This document shows positions 40,472 through 48,221 of a stretch of 64,000 nt of DNA, in pieces. Both the position numbers and the translations under genes were made by a program. Under the pieces are notes generated by a model. It had not been told where the DNA came from and did not search any database. It saw only the letters and a list, made by a program, of their open reading frames with translations. Source of the DNA: JAVJSD01 sp040219575. Its GTDB lineage: Bacteria > Planctomycetota > Planctomycetia > Pirellulales > Pirellulaceae. Location of the stretch: the NCBI GenBank assembly GCA_040219575.1, contig JAVJSD010000089.1, positions 66,140 through 130,139 on the forward strand. The letters run 5' to 3'. Position 1 is the stretch's first letter. Every line of letters begins with the position of its first letter.

Positions 40472-41827
40472 TCAGGAAACGACCGAATACTGCGGCAGGG
40501 GATCGAAGAAGCGATCGAGCAGGCCGGTTTGGGCGGCGAAGTCGAGATGGATGCGGCTGGCGACGACGCGGTTGTCGCCGACCAGATCGAAGCGGTGGTC
40601 CGCCTCGAGAATGTGGCCCCGCAACAGGCCGGTCGGCTCGAGCGTGTAGCCGTCGTTGCGATAGCCGCGCAGCCGCGTGCCGGCTTCACCCAGCCAGGTG
40701 TCGTCGTCGAGCGTGACCTCCACGGCGCGGCACGCCGAGGGGTTCGCGTTCACCCGCGCCGCGGCCGGAAGCAAGCCCGCCATCGGCAGATGGCGGCCGT
40801 CCTCCGTTTCCAGTTGTTCGCACAAATACGCCACGCCCCCACACTCGGCCAGGATGCGGCCTCCCGCGCGAACGTGCGTCCAGAGCGACTGCTTCATGCA
40901 ATGATTGCCCGCCAAGGTCGCCGCGTGATACTCGGGATGCCCGCAACCGAAGTAAACAACGTCGGTGTCGCGCGGCAGGCGGTCGTCTCGCAGCGGAGAG
41001 AAGTCGCAGAGTGTGGCGCCGCGGGCTTCGAGCAGATCGAGCGTGTCGGGAAAGTAGCATTGGAACACGTCGTCGACCGCCACGGCCACGTTGAGCGGGT
41101 AGTCGCTGACGCGGTCTTGGAAGATCCGCGACTGGCCGCACGGCAACGGCCGCGAGGAGGCGATGTTCCACAGCTTCTCCATCCGCATCCGCGTCGCGAG
41201 CGACTCGCCCAACGCGCGGCACAATTCGCGCGACGGCGCGCAGCCGCGACGCAATCCACTAATCACCGCCCGCACGTTGGGCAGCACTTGCAGCGTGCTC
41301 AATACAGGCACGCCCCACAGCGCTTCGATCGTCGTTTGCAGGCGGCAGGCCTCCGCGTTGTCGCGGACGTTGTCGATCAGCACGCCGTCGAGGTCGGCGG
41401 GACGTTCGGCGCCGAATCCGTGACGGAGACGGCCGGCGTCGAGCACCGCCAGCCGCGGAACGTCGAGCCAGTCGCAAACGGTGTTGAAGCTGCCGCCCTG
41501 GGGATGGTCGCGCCGTCCGGCGTCGTCGCCGCTTGCGTCGACGCGCTTGTCGTAGACACCTTCGATAATCGCCAGGTCGGCGGTGCGGGCGCCATGTTGA
41601 AAGAGTTCGCGGCCGACGTCGGCGGTCATCAGCCAGCTGTCGAGATGCCGGCGGCGTTGTCCCGTGAGGACCACCGATCCGTCATGGGCCTCGAACTTGG
41701 CCTGTGACGAAAACATCTGCACGTTCAGGCCGAGACGACCGAGGACTTCGGTAAGAGCCCAGAGCATGGGCTGCGTGTCGGTCGTCTCGTCGAGCGCGCC
41801 GACAGCGAGCCGGGGAATGTTTGGCAT
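40472..41827 (-). CDS. CobB/CbiA-like amidotransferase homologue without P-loop
   Basis: A 451-residue protein with the two-domain layout of cobyrinate a,c-diamide synthase: an N-terminal dethiobiotin-synthetase-like part (~1-230) and a C-terminal GATase_3 domain (~245-445). The GATase nucleophile region AECGGVAYLCEQLE is present, and PLNVAVAVDDVFQCYFPDTL plus DTDVVYFGCGHPEYHA match CobB. The ATP-binding loop normally reading G-x-x-SGxGKT is replaced by GALDETTDTQPML, so ATP-dependent amidation as in CobB is doubtful. The ATG at 41827 was chosen since the upstream extension is low in complexity. No other B12 genes are near. It may be a substrate-specific relative. Confidence 0.85.
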   Translation of the reverse strand: MPNIPRLAVGALDETTDTQPMLWALTEVLGRLGLNVQMFSSQAKFEAHDGSVVLTGQRRRHLDSWLMTADVGRELFQHGARTADLAIIEGVYDKRVDASGDDAGRRDHPQGGSFNTVCDWLDVPRLAVLDAGRLRHGFGAERPADLDGVLIDNVRDNAEACRLQTTIEALWGVPVLSTLQVLPNVRAVISGLRRGCAPSRELCRALGESLATRMRMEKLWNIASSRPLPCGQSRIFQDRVSDYPLNVAVAVDDVFQCYFPDTLDLLEARGATLCDFSPLRDDRLPRDTDVVYFGCGHPEYHAATLAGNHCMKQSLWTHVRAGGRILAECGGVAYLCEQLETEDGRHLPMAGLLPAAARVNANPSACRAVEVTLDDDTWLGEAGTRLRGYRNDGYTLEPTGLLRGHILEADHRFDLVGDNRVVASRIHLDFAAQTGLLDRFFDPLPQYSVVS

Positions 41828-42401
41828 GCCGGATGACCTGGGGGAAACACGAGGGAAAGGAAGGACGAAAACACCACCATCGAACGACGCCCTTGCGAGC
41901 ACGCAATCGAAGGATTCGGGGCAATCCCTTTCTGGTTACGCCAAGGCCGGCGAAATGCACCTTCCCGCGGCCAACTGCATTCTTAGAAGGGCGGCGGCGC
42001 GAGTCAAGCCACCGGCGTCGTCAGTTCCCGCAGAAGCCCCGGGGCGACTTGCTTGTGGGCCCCTTGCTTGCCGTCTCCGCGCCAGCAACGACTGCACTCG
42101 GCGCCGTCGAATCCGCGTAGTGCTTCCGTCGCGATTTGCCGCAACAAGCACGACGCGCGGGAGAGTGCATCACGGTTGCTTGCCCTCGTTGCTTGCGCTG
42201 CGCGCTGGAATGCTCGTCCCCTCAACACAAGATTCGGACGCTGACCTGATTCACTCCGAGTGCGTGCAATCGCTGCTTTCCGTTTCGCGCGCGTCGCGGA
42301 GCAGGCGGCCGCGCGTTGACAAAAGGCCTTGCCCTTGATAGCTTTATGCTGATTCGTCGTTTCTTGACGGCGCTGCTGGTATGCACCATTACAGGGTATT
42401 T
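41828..42401. other. 574-base intergenic region between divergent genes
   Basis: It separates the minus-strand CobB-like gene from rnc. Besides the promoter at 42316-42344 no feature was supported; the open frames are Arg-rich and non-protein-like. No cobalamin riboswitch was recognised upstream of the CobB-like gene. Confidence 0.5.
42316..42344 (+). promoter_or_regulatory. putative promoter for rnc
   Basis: TTGACA (42316-42321), a 17-base spacer and TAGCTT (42339-42344). It lies 58 bases before the rnc start codon. The -35 is perfect, the -10 poor. Confidence 0.4.
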
Positions 42402-43139
42402 ATGGCTCAAGCATTTTCCTCCGAGCCAAACCAACAGCTGTGTGAGAAACTGGCACGATGTGAGGAGCGCATCGGTTACGAGTTCTCGGATCAGGAACTC
42501 TTAACCGCCGCGCTCACGCACGCCTCGGGTGCCGATCACCGGTTGTTGTCGAACGAACGGCTCGAATTCCTCGGCGATTCCATCCTCGGAGCGGTGGTTT
42601 GCGAGATGCTGTTCCGGCAGTATCCCGACTACCTCGAGGGGGATCTGACGCGCATCAAGTCGATCGTCGTCAGCCGCAAGATGTGCGCCAAGATCAGCCG
42701 CTCCATCCGGCTCGACCAGGTGCTGATTCTCGGCAAGGGAATGGCTACCGGCGTCGATGTTCCCCCTTCGGTGATGGCCGACGTGTTCGAGTCGCTGGTG
42801 GCGGCCGTCTACCTCGACGGCGGACACGAACCGGCGCGCATCTTCATCGAGAAGTTCGTGGGACCCGAGATCGAATTGGCCGCCTCGGGCGAAACCGGCG
42901 GAAACTACAAGTCGCAATTGCAGCAGTTGGCGCAGAGACAGTTTGGATCGACGCCGGTTTACCAGTTGCTCGACGAGAAGGGCCCCGACCACAGCAAGTG
43001 CTTCAAGGTGACGGCCGAAGTCGGCGGCCATCGTTACGACGCGGCCTGGGGCCGCAACAAAAAAGAAGCCGAACAACGCGCCGCCTCGAACGCGCTCGCG
43101 CAGCTGCGCGGCGAACCCGCCCCCTACGCTTGCGAATAG
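42402..43139 (+). CDS. rnc: ribonuclease III
   Basis: A 245-residue double-strand-specific RNase for rRNA and mRNA processing. The signature NERLEFLGDSILG lies at residues 51-63, with the catalytic acidic residues there and in DVFESLVAAVYLDGG. A C-terminal dsRNA-binding domain follows (NYKSQLQQLAQRQFG ... RYDAAWGRNKKEAEQRAASN). ATG 42402 was preferred over the in-frame ATG at 42381 because the protein then begins close to the conserved part, with CAGGG upstream. Normal length for the family. Confidence 0.96.
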   Translation: MAQAFSSEPNQQLCEKLARCEERIGYEFSDQELLTAALTHASGADHRLLSNERLEFLGDSILGAVVCEMLFRQYPDYLEGDLTRIKSIVVSRKMCAKISRSIRLDQVLILGKGMATGVDVPPSVMADVFESLVAAVYLDGGHEPARIFIEKFVGPEIELAASGETGGNYKSQLQQLAQRQFGSTPVYQLLDEKGPDHSKCFKVTAEVGGHRYDAAWGRNKKEAEQRAASNALAQLRGEPAPYACE

Positions 43140-43609
43140 CGGCTTGCCGGTGAGTAACGGCTTGCCGGCGAGTAACGTGGGGCGAACGAAGCAGGCGGAA
43201 CGCCCGAGGCGCGGCCGCGCCGGTCGTTCGATGCCGTGCTTGAAAACCGCCGGAATTGCCAACCGCTTGCTTCTCCCCACGGCGATTCGCTGATGGGCGA
43301 CAGAGTCGTGGAAGGACTAACGAGCGACGAACGCCAAACGATGATTGTTGAAGTTGCCTCTGAAAATGCGGCAAGCATCGCCAAGTCGAATACGCCAAGT
43401 CGAAGACGCTCAACCGCACCACTCATCGCGCGCATCGAAACATCCTTCAACGATCAACGATCAACAATCATCACTCGGCAATCGTTATTCAAAATCCAGC
43501 CGGCCATGACGATCTCGCGAATGCGGTGAATCGTGCAACCAACGCTCCCGAGTCGGCATGACGTCGTCTCGTCACGAAACCCAAAAGAACAAAAGGCAAG
43601 AGTCTCGCC
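43140..43609. other. 470-base intergenic region
   Basis: It contains two direct copies of the 18-base unit CGGCTTGCCGGYGAGTAA at about 43140-43175 right after rnc, and AT-rich simple repeats around 43447-43475 (CAACGATCAACGATCAACAA). No gene was supported. Confidence 0.5.
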
Positions 43610-44608
43610 ATGACCGTTCGTTGCGTCGCCCTGCTCTCCGGCGGATTGGACAGCATGCTGGCTATCCGCATCATGCAGGAGCAGGGCGTTGAAGTTGAAG
43701 CGTTGAACTTCAAGACCATCTTCACTTGCTGCCAGGATCAGTCGGGACACGCCGCCCGCGACCTGGGCGTGCGCCTGACCGTCGTCGGCCAGGACGACGA
43801 CTACCTCGACCTGGTCAAAGCGCCGCAGTTCGGTTACGGCAAGGGCGCCAATCCCTGCGTCGATTGCCGCATCTACATGTTCCAGAAAGCGAAGCGGTTC
43901 ATGGAGCAGGTCGGCGCGCAGTTCATTGTCAGCGGCGAAGTCGTCGGCCAGCGCCCCATGAGCCAGAAGCGTGGCGACCTCGATGTGATCGCCCATCACA
44001 GCGAATTGGACGACCTCTTGCTGCGGCCGCTGTCGGCCAAACTGCTGCCTCCCACCCGCCCGGAGCGCGAAGGCCTTGTCGATCGCGAGAAGCTGTACGG
44101 CATCTGGGGGCGTTCGCGCAAGCGGTTGATCGAACTCGCCAAAAGTTTCGGCTTCACCGACATTCCCACGCCGTCGTCGGGTTGCGCCCTGACGGAGACG
44201 CGATTCTCGCGCAAGGTGCACGACCTGATTCAGCTCGATCCGCGCGCCCGCCGCTGGGACTTTGAACTACTCAAGACCGCCCGGCACTTCCGCTTCGACG
44301 CCCGCACCAAGGTGCTGGTGGGCCGCAACGAGTCGGACAACGAAACGCTGCGTTACATGCACCAATTGCCCGACGCCGCCAGCACGGCGCTGCTGGAGCC
44401 GGAGAATTTCCCCGGCCCGGTGGTGATGTTGATCGGCCCGGCCTGCGAAGAATCGCTCTCGTACGCCGTCGGCATGCTCACGCGCTACGCGAAGTCGACC
44501 GAGGCTCCGCAGGCGCAAATCCGCATCCACACCCGCGAGCGATCGTATCTCACCTCCCCCCAAGTCCACCCCGACGCCGAGCAGGCGACGACGCTGGCCA
44601 CCGTGTGA
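43610..44608 (+). CDS. PP-loop ATPase, tRNA thiolation family (ThiI/MnmA-like)
   Basis: A 332-residue cytoplasmic protein. The PP-loop SGGLDS is at residues 10-15, followed by ALNFKTIFTCC. The motif NPCVDCRIYMF and SSGCALTETRFSRKV carry Cys residues that match the sulfur-handling positions of tRNA sulfurtransferases. The family is annotated as tRNA (5-methylaminomethyl-2-thiouridylate) methyltransferase-like or ThiI C-terminal domain, and uses ATP to activate a tRNA uridine for thiolation. The THUMP domain of ThiI is absent, so it is not ThiI itself. The last 17 coding bases and stop are tandemly duplicated at 44590-44623. Confidence 0.85.
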   Translation: MTVRCVALLSGGLDSMLAIRIMQEQGVEVEALNFKTIFTCCQDQSGHAARDLGVRLTVVGQDDDYLDLVKAPQFGYGKGANPCVDCRIYMFQKAKRFMEQVGAQFIVSGEVVGQRPMSQKRGDLDVIAHHSELDDLLLRPLSAKLLPPTRPEREGLVDREKLYGIWGRSRKRLIELAKSFGFTDIPTPSSGCALTETRFSRKVHDLIQLDPRARRWDFELLKTARHFRFDARTKVLVGRNESDNETLRYMHQLPDAASTALLEPENFPGPVVMLIGPACEESLSYAVGMLTRYAKSTEAPQAQIRIHTRERSYLTSPQVHPDAEQATTLATV

Positions 44609-44623
44609 CGCTGGCCACCGTGT
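44590..44623. repeat. 17-bp tandem duplication across a stop codon
   Basis: The unit GACGCTGGCCACCGTGT occurs twice back to back (44590-44606, 44607-44623). The first copy encodes the last residues and enters the stop codon of the PP-loop gene. Confidence 0.8.
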
Positions 44624-44713
44624 GACGCGGGCCGCCAACTTGTTCCGCGGCGTGCGTGCGGACGCTACGATGGAAGGAGCGACGCATTCCGTCGCCCTTT
44701 TGAGGATCTGCCG

Positions 44714-45340
44714 ATGGCGAGCGCCGGGACACTTGCGGAATTGATCGACGAATTGGGCGGCGTCTCTCCGCGCCGCATCTTGCTTCGGCCCGCGCCAGGG
44801 ACGGCCACGGAGCAGGATTTGCTTGCTCGCGCGAAGCAGAAGGCGGGCGTGTGCGAACTCGTCGACGTCGTGCTGGTGGAGAAAGCGATGGGGTTTCGCG
44901 AATCGCTGTTGGCGCTGGCGCTGACCGAACTGTTGCGGGCATTCGTCAAGCAGCACAACCTGGGGCTGATCGCCGGCGCGGCCGGCCTGTTGCGGCTGAC
45001 GCCGGGGTTGGTGCGCGGGCCGGACGTGTCCTTCGTGTCGTGGAGCAAGATTCCCGACGGTCGCGTGCCGCAGGCGCCGATTCCCGATCTGGCGGTGGAG
45101 ATCCTCAGCGAAAGCAACACATCTGGCGAAATGCTGCGTAAACGCCGCGACTACTTCACGGCGGGGACGCGCGCGGTATGGCAGTTCGACCTGAATGCAC
45201 GAACCGCCGAAGTGTTCACGTCGCCGGCCGACTCGATCGTCGTCGGCGAGTCGCAGATTCTCGACGGCGGCGATGTGCTGCCCGGCTTCTCGCTTCCGCT
45301 CGCGAAACTGTTCGCCGAACTGGACCAGCGAGCTCAATAG
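44714..45340 (+). CDS. Uma2-family (DUF820) putative endonuclease
   Basis: A 208-residue protein of the PD-(D/E)XK-like Uma2 family. The motif VRGPDVSFVSWSKIP gives the catalytic Asp, and IPDLAVEILSESNTSGEMLR provides the E-x-L-S-xS core seen in this family; a KRRDYFTAGTRAVWQFD segment follows. Uma2 genes are present in many copies in planctomycetes and cyanobacteria, and their biological role is unknown; they are often suspected of being mobile. It is not adjacent to a toxin/antitoxin partner. Confidence 0.93.
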   Translation: MASAGTLAELIDELGGVSPRRILLRPAPGTATEQDLLARAKQKAGVCELVDVVLVEKAMGFRESLLALALTELLRAFVKQHNLGLIAGAAGLLRLTPGLVRGPDVSFVSWSKIPDGRVPQAPIPDLAVEILSESNTSGEMLRKRRDYFTAGTRAVWQFDLNARTAEVFTSPADSIVVGESQILDGGDVLPGFSLPLAKLFAELDQRAQ

Positions 45341-45378
45341 GCGGTCGTCGCCATCCTTCCCGAGACGGAACCCGCGCG

Positions 45379-46008
45379 ATGCAATTCAGTGTTCGCCTGT
45401 TGCTCTTCGCCGTCGTGCCGATCGCCGCCTTTTTCGCCGTGGCGCGGACGGCGGGTTACGCGGTGGCGGCGGGCACGATCCTCGCTCTCGCGATGTTCGT
45501 CGCAGCAGCTTTTTGGAGACGACGCGGGCGTGTCGTTTATCTCCGTCTGGCCGCCGCCGTATTCGCGTTGGCCGTTCTTTGGTTCCTAGCCGTGGATTGG
45601 TCATGGTTCAAAGCAGACTGCCCCGACTGCCTCAACCACCGAGATGTGGCCGAATATCGCGTATTTTGCATCCCTGTGCATACACAAGTGGTGGAGCGGC
45701 CGACAAGGCTTCAGTTGGTGCTGAAGGATCTGGGGCTGCCTTGTAACCACACGAACCGTGGGCGATGGCACAAACACCGGCGATGGGGGCTGGTGCTGTG
45801 CGCGTGTCCCTGTTTCGACGGCACGTGGTCGATCGACAATACCGGCGACTACACGGAAGAAATGGCCTCTACGGTCCGGCAGGTCGGCGAGGAGAACCCG
45901 CAGCTTGCCGCCGAACTGGCGGACCTCGCGATTCGCAAGCACGACTACGCGACGTTCTGGCGGAAAATTAATCGAGCGATCGAAGGAGAGTCCGGTGGGC
46001 CGGACTAG
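45379..46008 (+). CDS. membrane protein of unknown function, Cys-rich extramembrane domain
   Basis: A 209-residue protein from the ATG at 45379. Three hydrophobic segments occupy residues ~4-75 (LLLFAVVPIAAFFAVARTAG; AAGTILALAMFVAAAFW; LAAAVFALAVLWFLAVDWSW). The remaining ~130 residues hold paired cysteines (DCPDCLNH, LPCNHTN, LCACPCFD) suggesting a metal-binding or disulfide-rich domain. No family was recognised. It starts 38 bases after the Uma2 gene and may be co-transcribed. Similar short membrane proteins with a REJ-like N-terminus occur in planctomycetes. Confidence 0.72.
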   Translation: MQFSVRLLLFAVVPIAAFFAVARTAGYAVAAGTILALAMFVAAAFWRRRGRVVYLRLAAAVFALAVLWFLAVDWSWFKADCPDCLNHRDVAEYRVFCIPVHTQVVERPTRLQLVLKDLGLPCNHTNRGRWHKHRRWGLVLCACPCFDGTWSIDNTGDYTEEMASTVRQVGEENPQLAAELADLAIRKHDYATFWRKINRAIEGESGGPD

Positions 46009-46205
46009 GCGATCATCCCGAGATACCGCGGGGCGATCGCTGTTGCCGTCCGATGGCCAGGGGGCGGGAATCGGGATCAGGAACGCTGAATCGGCATCGC
46101 TAAGGGCTGTTCTTGTTTGTCGGCCCCTCGCGCGGATATGATGGAATCGCACTCCCGATCCTCCCCCACAGCCGCTCACGCCGCCCGCCTCACGAGGAAT
46201 GTTGC

Positions 46206-48056
46206 ATGCGTTTTCGCACCCTCCTGATTGTCGCGCCTTCGGTCCTTCTGCTCGCCTTCTTGTTGATCACGCGGACGCGCGTCGAACATCGAGCCGCCGC
46301 CGCGACGCCCACCGCCGCTGACAGTGAGCCTAAGCTGCTCGACAGCCAACAGGATCGCTCCCCGGTCGATCTGGTGCTCGCCCGCGACGGTTCGTGGTTG
46401 CTGACCGTCAATCAAACGTCCGGCACCGTCTCACTGGTCGACGTCGCCGCCGGCAGCGTGCTCGATGAGATCGCCGTCGGCGAGCACCCGGCCTACGCCG
46501 AACTGCATCCCGACGGAAAGCACGTGCTGGTCGCCTGCGCCTATTCCGGAGAACTCTTGAAGTTGGAGGTTGCGGGCAAGAAGCTCGTCCGCAATTCGTC
46601 GATCGACGTCGGCTTTCATCCGCACGGCGTCGCCATCACCGCCGACGGTAAGACCGGCTATGTCGCTACGACGGCCGCCGATCAAGTAGCGGTGGTCGAT
46701 CTGGAAAGGGAAGCGGTCGTCGATCGCATCGACGTCGGTCGCTGGCCGCGCTACTTGGCGCTGTCGCCCGATGGCAAGCGACTGGCGGTCGGCACCAGCG
46801 GCGACCGCGGCGTGACGGTGGTCGACACGATCGAGCGGAAGCAGCTGTACCTGGAGCAGTTCGTGGGGTTGAACATCGGCCACATGCAGGCCGCCAGCGA
46901 CAACCTGCACGTCTACTTTCCGTGGATCGTCTACCGCCGCAACGCCATCACCGCCGGCAACATCCGCCTGGGCTGGGTGCTGGCCAGTCGGTTGGCGCGG
47001 ATTCGGCTCGACGGCCCTGCCCGCCGCGAGGCGATCTCGCTCGATCCGCCGGGCGAAGCGGTCGCCGACCCGCACGGCCTGGCGCTGACGCCGGACGAGA
47101 AGTACGTGGTCGTCTCCGCGTCGGGCTCGCAGGAATTGCTCGTCTATAGCCGCGAGGACTTGCCGCTGAAGGACTACGGCGGCACCGACCACCTCGAACC
47201 GGAATTGCTGGCCGACAAGGATCGCTTCTTCCGCATTCCGCTCGGCGGCCGGCCGATGGGGCTCGACATCGCCGCCGACAACCGTACGGTGTACATCGCC
47301 AACTACCTCGACAACAGCGTGCAGGTGGTCGACCTGCAGCAGCGCAAGATCGCGCGGACGATCGACCTCGGTGGACCCGCGGCGCCTCCGCTCGTGCGGC
47401 GAGGCGAGGCGATTTTCTACGACGGCAAGCGGAGCCTCGACCAATGGTACAGCTGCCATAGCTGCCACTACGAAGGAGGCGGCAACGCCGACGTGATCGA
47501 TACGCTCAACGACGGCAGCCGCAACACGTTCAAGACGGTGCTGCACTTGTACAACCTCGACGAGACGCCCCCCTGGACCTGGCACGGCTGGCAGGAGGAC
47601 CTCGGCGCGGCGATGCGCAAGTCGCTCACCGACACGATGCTCGGACGCCCGCCGAGCGACGACGACGTCGAGGCGCTGGCGGCGTATCTGAGCCAGCTTG
47701 ATCCACCCCCCAACCCGTTCCGCAAGCCCGACGGCTCACTCACCGAAGCGGCCCTCCGCGGCAAGGAAGTGTTCGAGAGCGAAAAGGCCGGCTGCGCCAA
47801 CTGCCACAACGGCCCCTACTTCACCGATGGCCAGATCCACGACGTCGGGCTCGGCGACCGCAGCGATCGCTACGACGGCTTCAACACGCCCTCGCTGATC
47901 GGCGTCTACTCCAAGGTCCGCCTCTTGCACGACGGTCGGCCCCGCACGCTCGAGCAGGTCCTCACCGGTCCCCACGATCCCGACAAGGTGACAGGCCTGG
48001 GACAACTCACCGACGAGCAATTGCAGGACCTGATCGCGTACCTGAAGAGCCTGTAA
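46206..48056 (+). CDS. beta-propeller protein with di-heme MauG/cytochrome-c-peroxidase-like domain
   Basis: A 616-residue exported protein with a membrane-anchoring signal (LLIVAPSVLLLAFLLIT) and GAGGAA before the ATG at 46206. The first ~400 residues are YVTN-type propeller repeats (LTVNQTSGTVSLVDVAAGSV; PDGKHVLVACAYSGELLKLE; GYVATTAADQVAVVDLEREA). The last ~210 carry two heme motifs, CHSCH (in WYSCHSCHYEGGG) and CANCH (in KAGCANCHNGPYF), arranged as in cytochrome c peroxidase/MauG proteins. It probably oxidises or transfers electrons at the cell surface; whether it has peroxidase activity is unknown. Confidence 0.9.
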   Translation: MRFRTLLIVAPSVLLLAFLLITRTRVEHRAAAATPTAADSEPKLLDSQQDRSPVDLVLARDGSWLLTVNQTSGTVSLVDVAAGSVLDEIAVGEHPAYAELHPDGKHVLVACAYSGELLKLEVAGKKLVRNSSIDVGFHPHGVAITADGKTGYVATTAADQVAVVDLEREAVVDRIDVGRWPRYLALSPDGKRLAVGTSGDRGVTVVDTIERKQLYLEQFVGLNIGHMQAASDNLHVYFPWIVYRRNAITAGNIRLGWVLASRLARIRLDGPARREAISLDPPGEAVADPHGLALTPDEKYVVVSASGSQELLVYSREDLPLKDYGGTDHLEPELLADKDRFFRIPLGGRPMGLDIAADNRTVYIANYLDNSVQVVDLQQRKIARTIDLGGPAAPPLVRRGEAIFYDGKRSLDQWYSCHSCHYEGGGNADVIDTLNDGSRNTFKTVLHLYNLDETPPWTWHGWQEDLGAAMRKSLTDTMLGRPPSDDDVEALAAYLSQLDPPPNPFRKPDGSLTEAALRGKEVFESEKAGCANCHNGPYFTDGQIHDVGLGDRSDRYDGFNTPSLIGVYSKVRLLHDGRPRTLEQVLTGPHDPDKVTGLGQLTDEQLQDLIAYLKSL

Positions 48057-48221
48057 CGCTCGGCGGTGATCGAGCTCGACAGGATGCGTGCTTCGCTCAA
48101 CGGTCCTACGCGTTCCCGCCTTCGCCGCGAGGTGCAGGGGCGCGGTATCGAAGGCGGCGGCGATTGACTACGGTAAAGTGGCCCCGCCTGTCGCATTTCC
48201 TTTGAAAACGGTCGAATCCCG

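Noticed and set aside
41828..42401. Cobalamin riboswitch upstream of the CobB-like gene
   Set aside because: No B12-box-like sequence or suitable fold was recognised.
43140..43175. The two 18-base repeats after rnc as a CRISPR start
   Set aside because: Only two adjacent copies without spacers; simple tandem duplication.
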